A DNA stretch of 64,000 bases from a virus, in IMG/VR virus record IMGVR_UViG_3300020195_001430, positions 1 through 64,000 of that record, one strand, 5' to 3'. A model generated the notes under the pieces. The model did not search any database. It worked only from the letters and a program-made list of their open reading frames with translations, and was not told where the DNA came from. Position 1 is the first letter of the stretch. Every line of letters starts with the position of its first letter. Positions 41,253 through 50,203 of this stretch are shown here, piece by piece. The position numbers were made by a program, and so were the translations under genes.

Positions 41253-42133
41253 GGTGCAAAGAAACAAGATATGGCCCAATGATGTATCCAGAGAACGACG
41301 ACCTTACAGGTCGTTCTCTGGATTGTTATGGCGAGGCTCAGCAGCTTGAAATAGAATACCTAGAGAAGATCGTTGGTGAAGGTGATGTCATGATGGACAT
41401 CGGGGCCAACATCGGTGCCATTACAATTCCAATGTCAAAAAGAATTGGCTCAAAGGGATATGTTTTGGCTCTCGAAGCTCACTCGATGTTGTTCTATACT
41501 TTGTGTGGCAATTTGGCACTAAATGGTCTGAGTCACGTTCAGGTTTTTCAGAGGGCCGCTGCCGACAAAACGGGAAGTATGTTCTATTTCCACCACTTTG
41601 ATTTCTCCAAGTCACAAAACTTTGGCAATCTCAAGTTGGCAGGTTTGCTCAACTACAAAGACGACAATGGGAATTCTTACGATAATCCTGTCACAGCGAT
41701 TGCATTGGATGATCTAGGAATTGCCAGTCCGAAACTCATCAAGATTGATGTCGGAGGAATGGAGCCTGTAGTTCTCAATGGTTTGAGAAGAACACTCAAA
41801 AGAGCAAAGCCAATTCTGTACATTGATTTCAGACAGAACTGGCAATACATCATAGAGTATTTGAATTCTGTGGGATATGAGTGGGCTTTGCACGAGACTC
41901 CCTTGTTTAACCCGAACAATTTTCAATCTGTGTCAGAGAACGTATTGTTGGACGAAAGCGGAATGCCGCTTATGTCTTATGACTTGGTTTGCTGGCACAA
42001 AACAAAACGCCCCGATTTGGATGATCCGTACATTGTGGATTTGGAGAAGAGCGATGATCCAAGACACGTCCAAATTAAAGAGGTAAGAGATAATGCAGAC
42101 AGAGCAGCAGATTTTTCAGTCGAAGATGATTAA
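41249..42133 (+). CDS. FkbM-family methyltransferase
   Basis: 294 residues. MMDIGANIGAITIPMSKRIG near residue 49 is the SAM loop; VLALEAHSMLFYTLCGNLALN and LIKIDVGGMEPVVLNG follow in the order of the FkbM family (normally IDVEG; here IDVGG). These enzymes O-methylate sugars or small molecules. It overlaps YhbH by 4 bases and the next glycosyltransferase by 41, suggesting a sugar-modification pair. Confidence 0.85.
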   Translation: MRCKETRYGPMMYPENDDLTGRSLDCYGEAQQLEIEYLEKIVGEGDVMMDIGANIGAITIPMSKRIGSKGYVLALEAHSMLFYTLCGNLALNGLSHVQVFQRAAADKTGSMFYFHHFDFSKSQNFGNLKLAGLLNYKDDNGNSYDNPVTAIALDDLGIASPKLIKIDVGGMEPVVLNGLRRTLKRAKPILYIDFRQNWQYIIEYLNSVGYEWALHETPLFNPNNFQSVSENVLLDESGMPLMSYDLVCWHKTKRPDLDDPYIVDLEKSDDPRHVQIKEVRDNADRAADFSVEDD

Positions 42134-43121
42134 CCAATCGCTGGCTGCGGCCTACAATTGTATTCATACAGGACGACCAAACGAAGCTGCAAACATGCTT
42201 GGGGTCGTCCAACGGATCGAACCAGATAACCCCTTAGTCCCTGAGTTTTTTCGGCTTATCGCAGCGAAGAGCGGATTGTGCGATGAGCCGGAAATTGCCG
42301 AGTTCGGTAACTTTTGGGGCGGCGAAAACCTCAATGGTTGTACCATTGAGGTTTTTTGCGATCAGGGCATGGGTGATACAGTAAATATGCTGCGATATCT
42401 GCACCTCATGAAGAATCGTTGGTCATGTCGCATCGTCCTGAACTGCTACGCTTACTTTGAACAGTTCGAAAGATTACTCAAAGACGTGCCTTACATCCAC
42501 GAATTTGTTAAGTATCACAAGACTTGCGATTACTTTACAGACATTTTCTGCTTGCCGACAATTCTTTCTGACATTAAATTGCCGATTCAATATCCCGCTC
42601 ATTTTGCTATGGTTCTTGAAAAGGGTGTGCCTCCGCAACCAATTTTGCCAGCGTATGCAACATTCTCAAGTGCAGACGCATTGAACAACATTCCAGAGAA
42701 ACCGAGAGTTGGTGTTTCTTGGATGTCAAATCCAGAAAATCAACTGTCAACCAAAAAATCAATCCCATTAGAGATCATCGAGAAATTACAGTCCCCAATG
42801 TACGATCTGTGGTCTCTTCACCCAGATGAATGCCCGCCATTCATGAACAAGATCAGATTGAGAGATCTGTATGATACAGCGGCTGTTGTGAGTTGTTTGG
42901 ATTATGTGGTCTCGGTGGATACGGTGGTATTACATCTGGCCGGAGCAATGCAGGCTCCGACCTATGGCATGATTCCAGATGGCTGTGACCCTCGGTGGGG
43001 AACAGAAAATGATCTTACTGAGTGGTATCCTTCTGTGACTTTAATAAGACAAGAGGGAGATTGGTTGTGTGCAATCAAAGAAGTCAAAGAATGCTTGGAA
43101 TCCATTTTCAGAGCAAGATAG
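42093..43121 (+). CDS. GT-B glycosyltransferase, heptosyltransferase-like
   Basis: 342 residues. A short TPR-like N-terminus (SLAAAYNCIHTGRPNEAANML) precedes a GT-B body with DQGMGDTVNMLRYL near 90 (nucleotide-sugar loop), RVGVSWMSNPEN near 210, and DYVVSVDTVVLHLAGAMQAP near 270 (donor-binding domain). The pattern matches GT9/TPR-linked transferases that add heptose or related sugars. HldE at 33813 could supply ADP-heptose. Confidence 0.8.
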   Translation: MQTEQQIFQSKMINQSLAAAYNCIHTGRPNEAANMLGVVQRIEPDNPLVPEFFRLIAAKSGLCDEPEIAEFGNFWGGENLNGCTIEVFCDQGMGDTVNMLRYLHLMKNRWSCRIVLNCYAYFEQFERLLKDVPYIHEFVKYHKTCDYFTDIFCLPTILSDIKLPIQYPAHFAMVLEKGVPPQPILPAYATFSSADALNNIPEKPRVGVSWMSNPENQLSTKKSIPLEIIEKLQSPMYDLWSLHPDECPPFMNKIRLRDLYDTAAVVSCLDYVVSVDTVVLHLAGAMQAPTYGMIPDGCDPRWGTENDLTEWYPSVTLIRQEGDWLCAIKEVKECLESIFRAR

Positions 43122-43124
43122 GTA

Positions 43125-43153
43125 TTGAGTCTTTCTTTTCGATCTTGTAGAAT
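43125..43153 (+). promoter_or_regulatory. Sigma70-like promoter of the spoVR gene
   Basis: TTGAGT (43125-43130), 17-base spacer, TAGAAT (43148-43153), 23 bases upstream of the ATG. Confidence 0.55.
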
Positions 43154-43176
43154 AAGGCATAGAAGGAGCTAGTGAC

Positions 43177-46104
43177 ATGGCAAAAGTTTCTAAAATGATG
43201 AGTGGGTCTCCGATCCTTTGTGGCGATAACACAATTCCGGGATTGAAGATTCACAAAGAAGTTCTCGAACAGATTCCCGCTATTGAAGCGGCCTGTAAAG
43301 GTATGGGTCTGGACTACTACCCAATCATCGTGGAATTCGTCAGATATGACGAAATGGCAGAACTCGCCAGTTATGGCGGATTTCCTGTAAGATACCCACA
43401 TTGGAAATGGGGAATGGAATATGAAGAACTCTCCAGAGGTTACGAGTACAATCAATACCGTATCTCTGAAATGGTAATTAATTGTTTGCATCCAGAAGCT
43501 CCAGTCTTAACATCACAAGGCACCATATCGGCTAAAAATGTTAAGACGGGAGATGAAGTTTTGTTAGATGGCAGAACAAGGAATGTAATCGCTGTTGTGC
43601 GACAACCAAAAGCGAAGACTAAGAAAATTCGTCTTCGTAAAGGGCAAGAAATGATTTGTTCTCCAAATCATAAATGGAAAGTTTTGACAAAAAACGGACC
43701 TGACTGGGTTGAAACAAAAGATCTTAAATCAGGAGATATTTTGTTGGGCAACGATTCATTCAATATGGTTCGTTGGGACACTAAATTGCAATGGTCCTTG
43801 GATGATGTGTGGGACGACACTCGGCCAGCATCCAGACCTTGGCTTAAAAAAATTGTTCCGCCAGCAGAAATGAATTTGGCTTTGGCAGAACTTTTGGGCG
43901 TGCTAATTGGAGATGGTTCGGTTGGGGTTCAAGGTGCAGAAAATAATTTAGCTGTAGCTGTAGGAAAAGATAATCGCCAATATGCTGAACACGTGGCATC
44001 GTTATTTTCTGTTGTTTTTGGATTAGAGGCTGTAATCCAAGAGAAAACGGCTGGGTTGGTTGTTCTTTTGCAGTCTAAAGTTGCTGTTGATTTTGTTGAT
44101 TATCTTGGCATAAACAAAGGTTCTACATATGAGAACAAGAGAATCCCACATTCAATTTGGAAATCTCATCCGATTTTCAGAGCAGCGTTCCTAAAAGGTT
44201 TATTTGATACAGACGGATATGCCACTGATCAACTCGGCATGAGTTGTTTTAATATTAATCTTGCTAATGATGTCCAAATTATGTTTTCTGAGATGGGCAT
44301 TCAGACTATATTAGAAACATTGACAAATGGCACAGGAAAATACGGCAATGAACTATTCATCAATGTTGTAGAAATTAGAGGACAAGCCGCTCTTAGAAAA
44401 TTCCGGGACAGGATTGGATTCACTATTCCTTACAAAACACAGGGCTTGAATAAACTCACATCACGAATTTATTGTCGTGGCGGAGGGATTCATTCTGAAT
44501 ATATTCAAAACTCTCTTTTGGAATGGGGAGAAGAGATGGATATTACATCTTATAACTGTCCGTCTCTTGGTCGCTCGCTGAATCAGATGAAAAAGAAAAG
44601 TGTTGGAAACAACTGTTTGCTCAGCTTTATTGAAAGGGCGGCTAATGTTGAGAAATATAATTCACCAGCGGAACTGTTGATGATATTAGAAAACCCAATG
44701 TTTGAGGTTCAAGATGTGCTAGATGGTGAAGAAACAGAAACAATTGACATTGCTTTAGATCATAACGATCATGATTTTATAGCTTATGGTCTTGTTACTC
44801 ATAACACCAACCCATGCTACATCTATTGCATGGACTCAAACACACTTGTTGACAACGTGGACGTTATAGCCCACGCTATTGGTCACAACGACTTCTTCAA
44901 GAACAATATTTTCTTCGAGCCGACCGATGAAAACATGATGAACAAGTTGGCCAACCACGGCACCAGAATCAGGAAATACATGTCCCGTTGGGGATATGAA
45001 GTGGTAACTGAATTCATTGATCATGTTCTGAGGATTGACACTTTGATTGATCCACAACATGCGTGGAGCAAGAAGACGATCAGAAATGCTGTTGTTAAAG
45101 ACGAGAGAAGTTATCTGTTTCCAGAGCGTCTCAAGTCACACCACAACTACATGGATGAATGGGTCAACCCAAAGAGCTTCATCGACAAACAGCACGAGGA
45201 CATTGAGAAGCAAGAAGCCGCTCAATTCTTGGACATCTTCGAGAAGCCTGAGAAAGACATTCTGGGATTCATCAAGGACAATGCTCCTTTGAAACCATGG
45301 CAACAAGACATCATCAGTATGCTGTATGAAGAGTCGATGTACTTCCAGCCGCAACGTCAAACGAAGATGCTCAATGAAGGTTGGGCGTCGTATGTTGACT
45401 ATCATCTGATGTGCCGAGAAGGTCTCTGTAATCTGGGGCAGAAGAAGGATGGCGACGGTATTTGGCATTACGCCGATCACAAGTGGCGAGTTCTGGGCGG
45501 CAAGTATTCCATGAACCCATACAAGATGGGATTTGAGATCCTGTTGGATATCGAGGATCGTTGGAATAAGGGTCGATTCGGCAGGGACTACGAAGAGTGC
45601 CGTGACATCAAGAAAAAGGAAGACTGGGATTTGAAGCTTGGTCTTGGCAAAGAGAAAGTCTTTGAGGTTCGCAAGTTCTACAACGACTACACAGCAATTC
45701 AAGAGTTCTTCACGCCAGAGTTGTGTGAGAAGAAGCAATTCTTTGAATGGCGTCTCTTCCCTAACGGCGAATACAAGATCATCAACCGGGACTTCAAGAC
45801 GATCAAGCAGAAACTGTTGAAGAGATACTTGAATGGTGGCTTGCCAGACATCAGACTTACTGATCCAAATCACTTGGGCAAGGGCTGGTTCTTCATCAAG
45901 CACATGTGGGACGGTCGTCCTCTGGAAGAACGATACGCCAGAGAAACAATCATCTCATTGTTCAAGCTGTGGCAGAATACGATTATTCTGTCTACACAAA
46001 CGATGGAAGACAAGGAGTTTGTCTACATCTGTGATGGAACTAATCCTGACAAGGATGTTCACCTTCTGACACGTGAAGAATACGAAAAGGATTTCATGCG
46101 ATGA
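43177..46104 (+). CDS. SpoVR-family protein precursor containing an intein
   Basis: 975-codon precursor. The extein (residues 1-102 and 544-975, 534 residues after splicing) matches SpoVR/YcgB: YYPIIVEFVRYDEMAELASY, GYEYNQYRISEMVIN joined to TNPCYIYCMDSNTLVDNVDV, then HAIGHNDFFKNN with conserved His. SpoVR works with PrkA and YeaH in stress and sporulation-linked responses in bacteria. The intein interrupts the conserved VIN/TNPC region. The next gene overlaps the stop by four bases (ATGA). Confidence 0.92.
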   Translation: MAKVSKMMSGSPILCGDNTIPGLKIHKEVLEQIPAIEAACKGMGLDYYPIIVEFVRYDEMAELASYGGFPVRYPHWKWGMEYEELSRGYEYNQYRISEMVINCLHPEAPVLTSQGTISAKNVKTGDEVLLDGRTRNVIAVVRQPKAKTKKIRLRKGQEMICSPNHKWKVLTKNGPDWVETKDLKSGDILLGNDSFNMVRWDTKLQWSLDDVWDDTRPASRPWLKKIVPPAEMNLALAELLGVLIGDGSVGVQGAENNLAVAVGKDNRQYAEHVASLFSVVFGLEAVIQEKTAGLVVLLQSKVAVDFVDYLGINKGSTYENKRIPHSIWKSHPIFRAAFLKGLFDTDGYATDQLGMSCFNINLANDVQIMFSEMGIQTILETLTNGTGKYGNELFINVVEIRGQAALRKFRDRIGFTIPYKTQGLNKLTSRIYCRGGGIHSEYIQNSLLEWGEEMDITSYNCPSLGRSLNQMKKKSVGNNCLLSFIERAANVEKYNSPAELLMILENPMFEVQDVLDGEETETIDIALDHNDHDFIAYGLVTHNTNPCYIYCMDSNTLVDNVDVIAHAIGHNDFFKNNIFFEPTDENMMNKLANHGTRIRKYMSRWGYEVVTEFIDHVLRIDTLIDPQHAWSKKTIRNAVVKDERSYLFPERLKSHHNYMDEWVNPKSFIDKQHEDIEKQEAAQFLDIFEKPEKDILGFIKDNAPLKPWQQDIISMLYEESMYFQPQRQTKMLNEGWASYVDYHLMCREGLCNLGQKKDGDGIWHYADHKWRVLGGKYSMNPYKMGFEILLDIEDRWNKGRFGRDYEECRDIKKKEDWDLKLGLGKEKVFEVRKFYNDYTAIQEFFTPELCEKKQFFEWRLFPNGEYKIINRDFKTIKQKLLKRYLNGGLPDIRLTDPNHLGKGWFFIKHMWDGRPLEERYARETIISLFKLWQNTIILSTQTMEDKEFVYICDGTNPDKDVHLLTREEYEKDFMR
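43483..44805 (+). other. LAGLIDADG intein in SpoVR
   Basis: 441 residues. It begins at Cys (CLHPEAPVLTSQG) after extein VIN and ends at His-Asn (AYGLVTHN) before extein Thr. Splicing blocks are visible: block B as CSPNHKW and block F as HDFIAYGLVTHN. In the middle, LLGVLIGDGSV and FLKGLFDTDGY are the two LAGLIDADG helices with catalytic Asp, so the homing endonuclease appears intact. Confidence 0.9.
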
Positions 46105-46604
46105 GAAACAGAAAAGAACGTAGTGAATTAGCCAAAGCGAATGGCAGGGCCAGAAATCTTGAAAGAAGGACAACATCTGAGGCTCAGATGTCTAAGTCTC
46201 TTCACAAGAGCGGCTGGACTACACATTGTGGGACTTGGTTCAAAGACGACATTAAGGCTGGTTCAATTCACGAGGCATGTAAAATGCAGAGTGATTTGGC
46301 AAAGAATGCAAATGTTGTATTGGCTGAACAGATGACACAACATTTGCAAGAATCAGGTTGGGTGAAATGCGAATCTCACAATGCTTGGAAGAGAAAAAAT
46401 TGGAGAGAGGCGATCACGACCTACAAGAACAAACTGATGTTCAGCGAATGGGACGACAGCATTGTGGGCCGTCATAGCATCTGGGTTAGTATGCCACGGA
46501 CTCGTGAATTCGACCCAGAAGAATTCTATGTTGCAAAGCTGAAAGATGCTTACAGACAACAACTTAAGATTGATGCAGACGCATTAGAAGAAGTTGAAGT
46601 TTAG
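46101..46604 (+). CDS. Hypothetical protein with an internal two-fold repeat
   Basis: 167 residues. Two related units are visible: SKSLHKSGWTTHCGTWFKDD near 30 and TQHLQESGWVKCESHNAWKR near 78, each a helix followed by SGW and a Cys/His-containing strand. Basic N-terminus. No family recognised. ATGA-coupled to spoVR and followed by a strong terminator. Confidence 0.65.
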   Translation: MRNRKERSELAKANGRARNLERRTTSEAQMSKSLHKSGWTTHCGTWFKDDIKAGSIHEACKMQSDLAKNANVVLAEQMTQHLQESGWVKCESHNAWKRKNWREAITTYKNKLMFSEWDDSIVGRHSIWVSMPRTREFDPEEFYVAKLKDAYRQQLKIDADALEEVEV

Positions 46605-46645
46605 ATAACAAAAAAGCCAGTCTCACGACTGGCTTTTTTGTTATC
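46604..46645. terminator. Bidirectional terminator between convergent genes
   Basis: Perfect 19-bp stem (46604-46622 with 46627-46645) with A-run and T-run arms, able to end transcription from both sides. Confidence 0.92.
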
Positions 46646-47030
46646 TTCTTGGAGTCCTGCTATGAATTTCCTGTGTCATTTTTGACACTGCATCTCGGCC
46701 ACCATTGGTCCACCATTTGCCAAATTGTTCTTGATCGCCGAAGCCCCATTGTCTTAGTTGACCAAGCATCTTCCAAGATAATGGTTGTTCTGATCCTTGG
46801 AATTCATTTGGTTGATTGTACATGTTGGCATTTGCAGCAATGTTGGGCATAGTCTGCATAGGATCTCCGCCATGTGCGATTGTATTTTGCACGAATCTTT
46901 GGATGTCATCCATGCGAGGATTGCCTCTAAAGTTGCTGGCAGGATCTCTAAGTGTTGGATTTTGCCAAAACGTGCTGGCTTCATTGTTTATCTTGTCTTG
47001 AAGCCATTCTGTGAAAAGTTTCTGTGCCAT
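46641..47030 (-). CDS. Putative internal head protein, FTEWL N-terminus
   Basis: 129 residues beginning MAQKLFTEWLQDKINNEAS, a variant of the shared peptide. The rest is Asn/Gln/Met/Gly-rich with little predicted order. A good GGAGAG precedes the ATG. It lies 8 bases downstream of another protein of the same type. Confidence 0.6.
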   Translation of the reverse strand: MAQKLFTEWLQDKINNEASTFWQNPTLRDPASNFRGNPRMDDIQRFVQNTIAHGGDPMQTMPNIAANANMYNQPNEFQGSEQPLSWKMLGQLRQWGFGDQEQFGKWWTNGGRDAVSKMTQEIHSRTPRR

Positions 47031-47038
47031 TTCTCTCC

Positions 47039-47488
47039 TTATTCTTGTCCGAATGTACCGGGGCCAGCCATTTGAGAACCGTTAGATGGAATCATGTTCG
47101 GGTGTTGCTTCATTGCTTGAAGATAACGTGGATCTCCGGTAGCCATACCTAAACCAGTTTCTTCTTGTGGCGGAACTTCTTTATCCATCTTAACTTTGTC
47201 CCACTTCCTTTTGAAATCAGACCACATCTTCTTGAACTGGCTAGTTTTGGTCCCAGCTTCTGCCTGTTGTGGCAAAACACTGTCCAAATGCTCCAATCCG
47301 GCATCAATGGCTGATATTCGATCTGCGTCTTTAGCCAACTTAGGCTCTTGAGCATCGACTTGTGGCTGCATATTCGTGCGTTTGACCTCATCGGAGGCAG
47401 GTGTTTCACTGCCACGATTGATCATTAGTTCTGGGGACATTCCGCCCAGACTCATTTCTTGGTCTTCGATCCATGTCTTAAAGCTCAT
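47039..47488 (-). CDS. Putative internal head protein, MSFKTWIE N-terminus
   Basis: 149 residues beginning MSFKTWIEDQEMSLGG. The middle is helical and charged; the end is Gly/Met/Pro-rich. Same N-terminal type as 35669. Probably co-transcribed with 46641-47030. Confidence 0.6.
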   Translation of the reverse strand: MSFKTWIEDQEMSLGGMSPELMINRGSETPASDEVKRTNMQPQVDAQEPKLAKDADRISAIDAGLEHLDSVLPQQAEAGTKTSQFKKMWSDFKRKWDKVKMDKEVPPQEETGLGMATGDPRYLQAMKQHPNMIPSNGSQMAGPGTFGQE

Positions 47489-47549
47489 GGTATTATCTAT
47501 AGACTCAACTGACGATTTTGGTTAAAGTCTTCTTTTCTAAGGAGGCATG

Positions 47550-48254
47550 ATGCCAGAACAAACCAACCTACAAGACCAGCATTTCAATGTCCGACTGAAG
47601 GTATCTGATGTTTGGACCAAGATGATGGTCGAGTTTCTTAAAGAAACGGGCCATATCGAAGATTACAGAGAATCAACTCTGGACGAAGACAAGAACCTGT
47701 TGATCGACTACTGGTTCAAATATCCAGACGAAAAGGAGTTCGTCCCCATCGCTTTCAAATTGCGAATCGACCCTGCCAGAAGGGACATCCCAGTTGTTTA
47801 CAGCCAGCCGTTCTATGGCACAAATGGGGAGAAGACAGTTCTTGGCCGTGACTTCCGGTGTTTGCAGGGACAAGTGCGTGAGTATTATGTTGCTGTAAAG
47901 AACGCCGAGAAGGAGTTCTGTGAAATTTACAGAATCTCAAAGGAAACTTTGTCTCCCAAAATCGACGAGATGATTGCATCTTGGAAAACAGACGAGAATA
48001 TCTCCAGCCAGTTCATCGCTTTTGACAAGCTTACAGAAGCTCGAAACGAAATTCTCTTAAAGAACTTGAACTGGGGGAAGGGAGTTCGTAAGATATGGCA
48101 GACGAGCAACGGAGAGATTTGGTGGCAGAAGAATCCCGGCGAGAAGTTCTCCAAAATCAATCTGTATGTTCCTGAGAGCTTTAAGGAAGAAAGTTTTCAG
48201 ATTCCGACCGCTGCTTACCAGAGAATGCTTGAGAAATCCAAGCAAGATTCTTAA
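47550..48254 (+). CDS. Hypothetical phage protein, about 234 aa
   Basis: No family recognised. Two ATGs in tandem follow AAGGAGG; the second (47550) has the better spacing. Sequence features are IDYWFKYP, AFKLRIDPARRDIPVVYSQP and YYVAVKNAEKEFCEIYRIS, suggesting alternating strands and helices, possibly enzyme-like. It begins a plus-strand run of five unrecognised genes before the HNH-dnaE locus. Confidence 0.7.
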   Translation: MPEQTNLQDQHFNVRLKVSDVWTKMMVEFLKETGHIEDYRESTLDEDKNLLIDYWFKYPDEKEFVPIAFKLRIDPARRDIPVVYSQPFYGTNGEKTVLGRDFRCLQGQVREYYVAVKNAEKEFCEIYRISKETLSPKIDEMIASWKTDENISSQFIAFDKLTEARNEILLKNLNWGKGVRKIWQTSNGEIWWQKNPGEKFSKINLYVPESFKEESFQIPTAAYQRMLEKSKQDS

Positions 48255-48298
48255 AGAAAACAGGGTCTTTTTGCGAACATCAAAGCAGGAGAAATACG

Positions 48299-49498
48299 AT
48301 GTCACAGCAACAATTACTAATTCCTCAAAAGATCAATGTCGGCTTCCAAAATCGGGGCGACACCTACACGGCCAAACTTGGCTATGTGATCTATTACGAT
48401 CACAAGGGCGTGCTTCGCAAGGAAAAATCTTGGCAGGGATGGCGTGATCAGAAGATCGCTCCGCAAGAGTTTCAGAACGTGCCGACAGAAGGCTTCGTTC
48501 TCAACAGGAAGGTCGGTGGCTACAAGAGCGATTGGAATTATCGCAGTGCCAAGATCAGGATCTATGATCCTCGTGACTGGGAGTTCGAGATCACGCTCGA
48601 AAACCTGTTGTTCATTCTTGCGGTTGGTGATTGTAGCCGTGGCAAAGGTCTGGAAGGTCAGTTTGTTTATGCTTGGGATGGCACAGAACTTGTGCTGTTG
48701 CCTGTAGCTTCTGTTGATTACAAGAAGTCCACAGAATACACAGAATTGCAAGCCTGCAAAGTGAAGGCCAAGGAACTCATTCCCGGAGCTTCCTACAAGA
48801 CCAAGAAGCAAGAGGTCTACGTTTATCTGGGTAAGTTCGTCAAGCACGTTGTCCATAGCAACAACACTTGGGAAAAGGAAAAGACAGGCCCTCGACAACT
48901 CTTCTGGGACGGCAATAACTTTGTCTTCCTGACCAGCATGGCCACGATTGCCACTCTTCATTCCGATGCGATTTCTCCAGATTATGCGGAGCTTGTTGAC
49001 AAGTACAACAAGTCTATCTGGGGCAGCAAACCAGTCAAGTTCTTTACCAAAAAGGCAAAGAAGGCGACGAGAAAAGATGGTTATCACTATGGGGAGAACT
49101 GGGTCAAAGAAGAACCAGATGGTTCTTACTTGTTCTGTTCATCTTCTTTTGAACAGAAATACGACCAATCCGCCAAAAGATATGTTCATTCGACAGAACC
49201 AACCCAAATTACCATCAACACGAAGTTGTCTATCAAAGACGACATTTTGCATTCTGAATCTTGGGGCAAATCTTGTTACAAAGACAAGACTGCTCATGAG
49301 CACCAGAAGCGGCAGTATCGTTATTATGGTCCAGAATACCAAAACAGATTTTTCGACAATTGGATCGAACCAACTGGACTTGCATTGTGGGTCGAACTAG
49401 AAAGCGGCTCCAAGTTCCAGATGTCAAATTCAAGCTTGATTGATCACACCAAAACCAAGGAGACATACGAAGATGACGACGAAGACGAAGACTACTAA
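48299..49498 (+). CDS. Large conserved-looking phage protein, 399 aa
   Basis: No family recognised. Beta-rich and aromatic throughout, with an acidic tail (YEDDDEDEDY). The opening (LLIPQKINVGFQNRGDTYT) and KLGYVIYYDHKGVLRKEKSW give the impression of a structural or scaffold-type protein. AGGAGA precedes the ATG. Its last 26 bases overlap the start of the next gene. Confidence 0.75.
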   Translation: MSQQQLLIPQKINVGFQNRGDTYTAKLGYVIYYDHKGVLRKEKSWQGWRDQKIAPQEFQNVPTEGFVLNRKVGGYKSDWNYRSAKIRIYDPRDWEFEITLENLLFILAVGDCSRGKGLEGQFVYAWDGTELVLLPVASVDYKKSTEYTELQACKVKAKELIPGASYKTKKQEVYVYLGKFVKHVVHSNNTWEKEKTGPRQLFWDGNNFVFLTSMATIATLHSDAISPDYAELVDKYNKSIWGSKPVKFFTKKAKKATRKDGYHYGENWVKEEPDGSYLFCSSSFEQKYDQSAKRYVHSTEPTQITINTKLSIKDDILHSESWGKSCYKDKTAHEHQKRQYRYYGPEYQNRFFDNWIEPTGLALWVELESGSKFQMSNSSLIDHTKTKETYEDDDEDEDY

Positions 49499-49931
49499 AG
49501 ACAGCACGGACGCCAAGACACTTGAATTGATCAATGCTGTCAAGGTGCAGAAGGAAGAGATCTCCAAGGCTGAGCGGCCCACATGGATTACAAACTGTTC
49601 CTTCTCATACACCGAGCGTCCAAACGACGCCATGAACATTCATGTTGAGGCAAACATTAGGAATCTGGTGTGCATCGCTGCGTTCTTGAAGGAAAAGGAA
49701 AAGTCCTACAAGGAAGCGGCAGAAGCACTCGGAGTGGATGCTCCGGCATTCACATGGGGAGGCCATTCAGTCAATGAATGGCTGGAAGATCTGAAACTTA
49801 GAATCAACAAGATTCAGATTGCTTCCAAGAAGAAGAAGCTGGAGATTTTGGAATCTCGGCTCAATGCCATCATCAGTCCTGAACTCAGGGCAAAGATGGA
49901 ACTCGAAGCAATTGCCAACGAGTTACTGTAA
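49473..49931 (+). CDS. Hypothetical protein, 152 aa
   Basis: Thr/Lys-rich N-terminus and a long helical C-terminal half (SVNEWLEDLKLRINKIQIAS and onward). I chose ATG 49473 behind AAGGAG; an in-frame TTG lies at 49440. No family recognised. Confidence 0.7.
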   Translation: MTTKTKTTKDSTDAKTLELINAVKVQKEEISKAERPTWITNCSFSYTERPNDAMNIHVEANIRNLVCIAAFLKEKEKSYKEAAEALGVDAPAFTWGGHSVNEWLEDLKLRINKIQIASKKKKLEILESRLNAIISPELRAKMELEAIANELL

Positions 49932-49966
49932 GTTTACACAACAAACCAACCACCAAGGAGATAACG

Positions 49967-50203
49967 ATGAAAACTGAATTTCTATTGTCAGAAGAGTTCG
50001 TAGACTTTTCTGCAAATGTCAAAAGGCTTCACGATCAGAAGAAAGAATTCGAAGCCGAATTCAAAAAGTTCTACACAGAACACAAGGCCAGAGTGAAGGG
50101 CATTGACGACGAGGCTCTCAAACTTCAACAGGAGTTTGACAACTGGGTCGTGGCTCAAACTCAAAGCAAAGCCACGCCGAACCAAGGAAAGGACAAGTCC
50201 TAA
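49967..50203 (+). CDS. Small helical protein, 78 aa
   Basis: Predicted single long coiled coil with Lys/Glu/Gln. AAGGAGA precedes the ATG. The next gene begins at the following base. No family recognised. Confidence 0.7.
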   Translation: MKTEFLLSEEFVDFSANVKRLHDQKKEFEAEFKKFYTEHKARVKGIDDEALKLQQEFDNWVVAQTQSKATPNQGKDKS

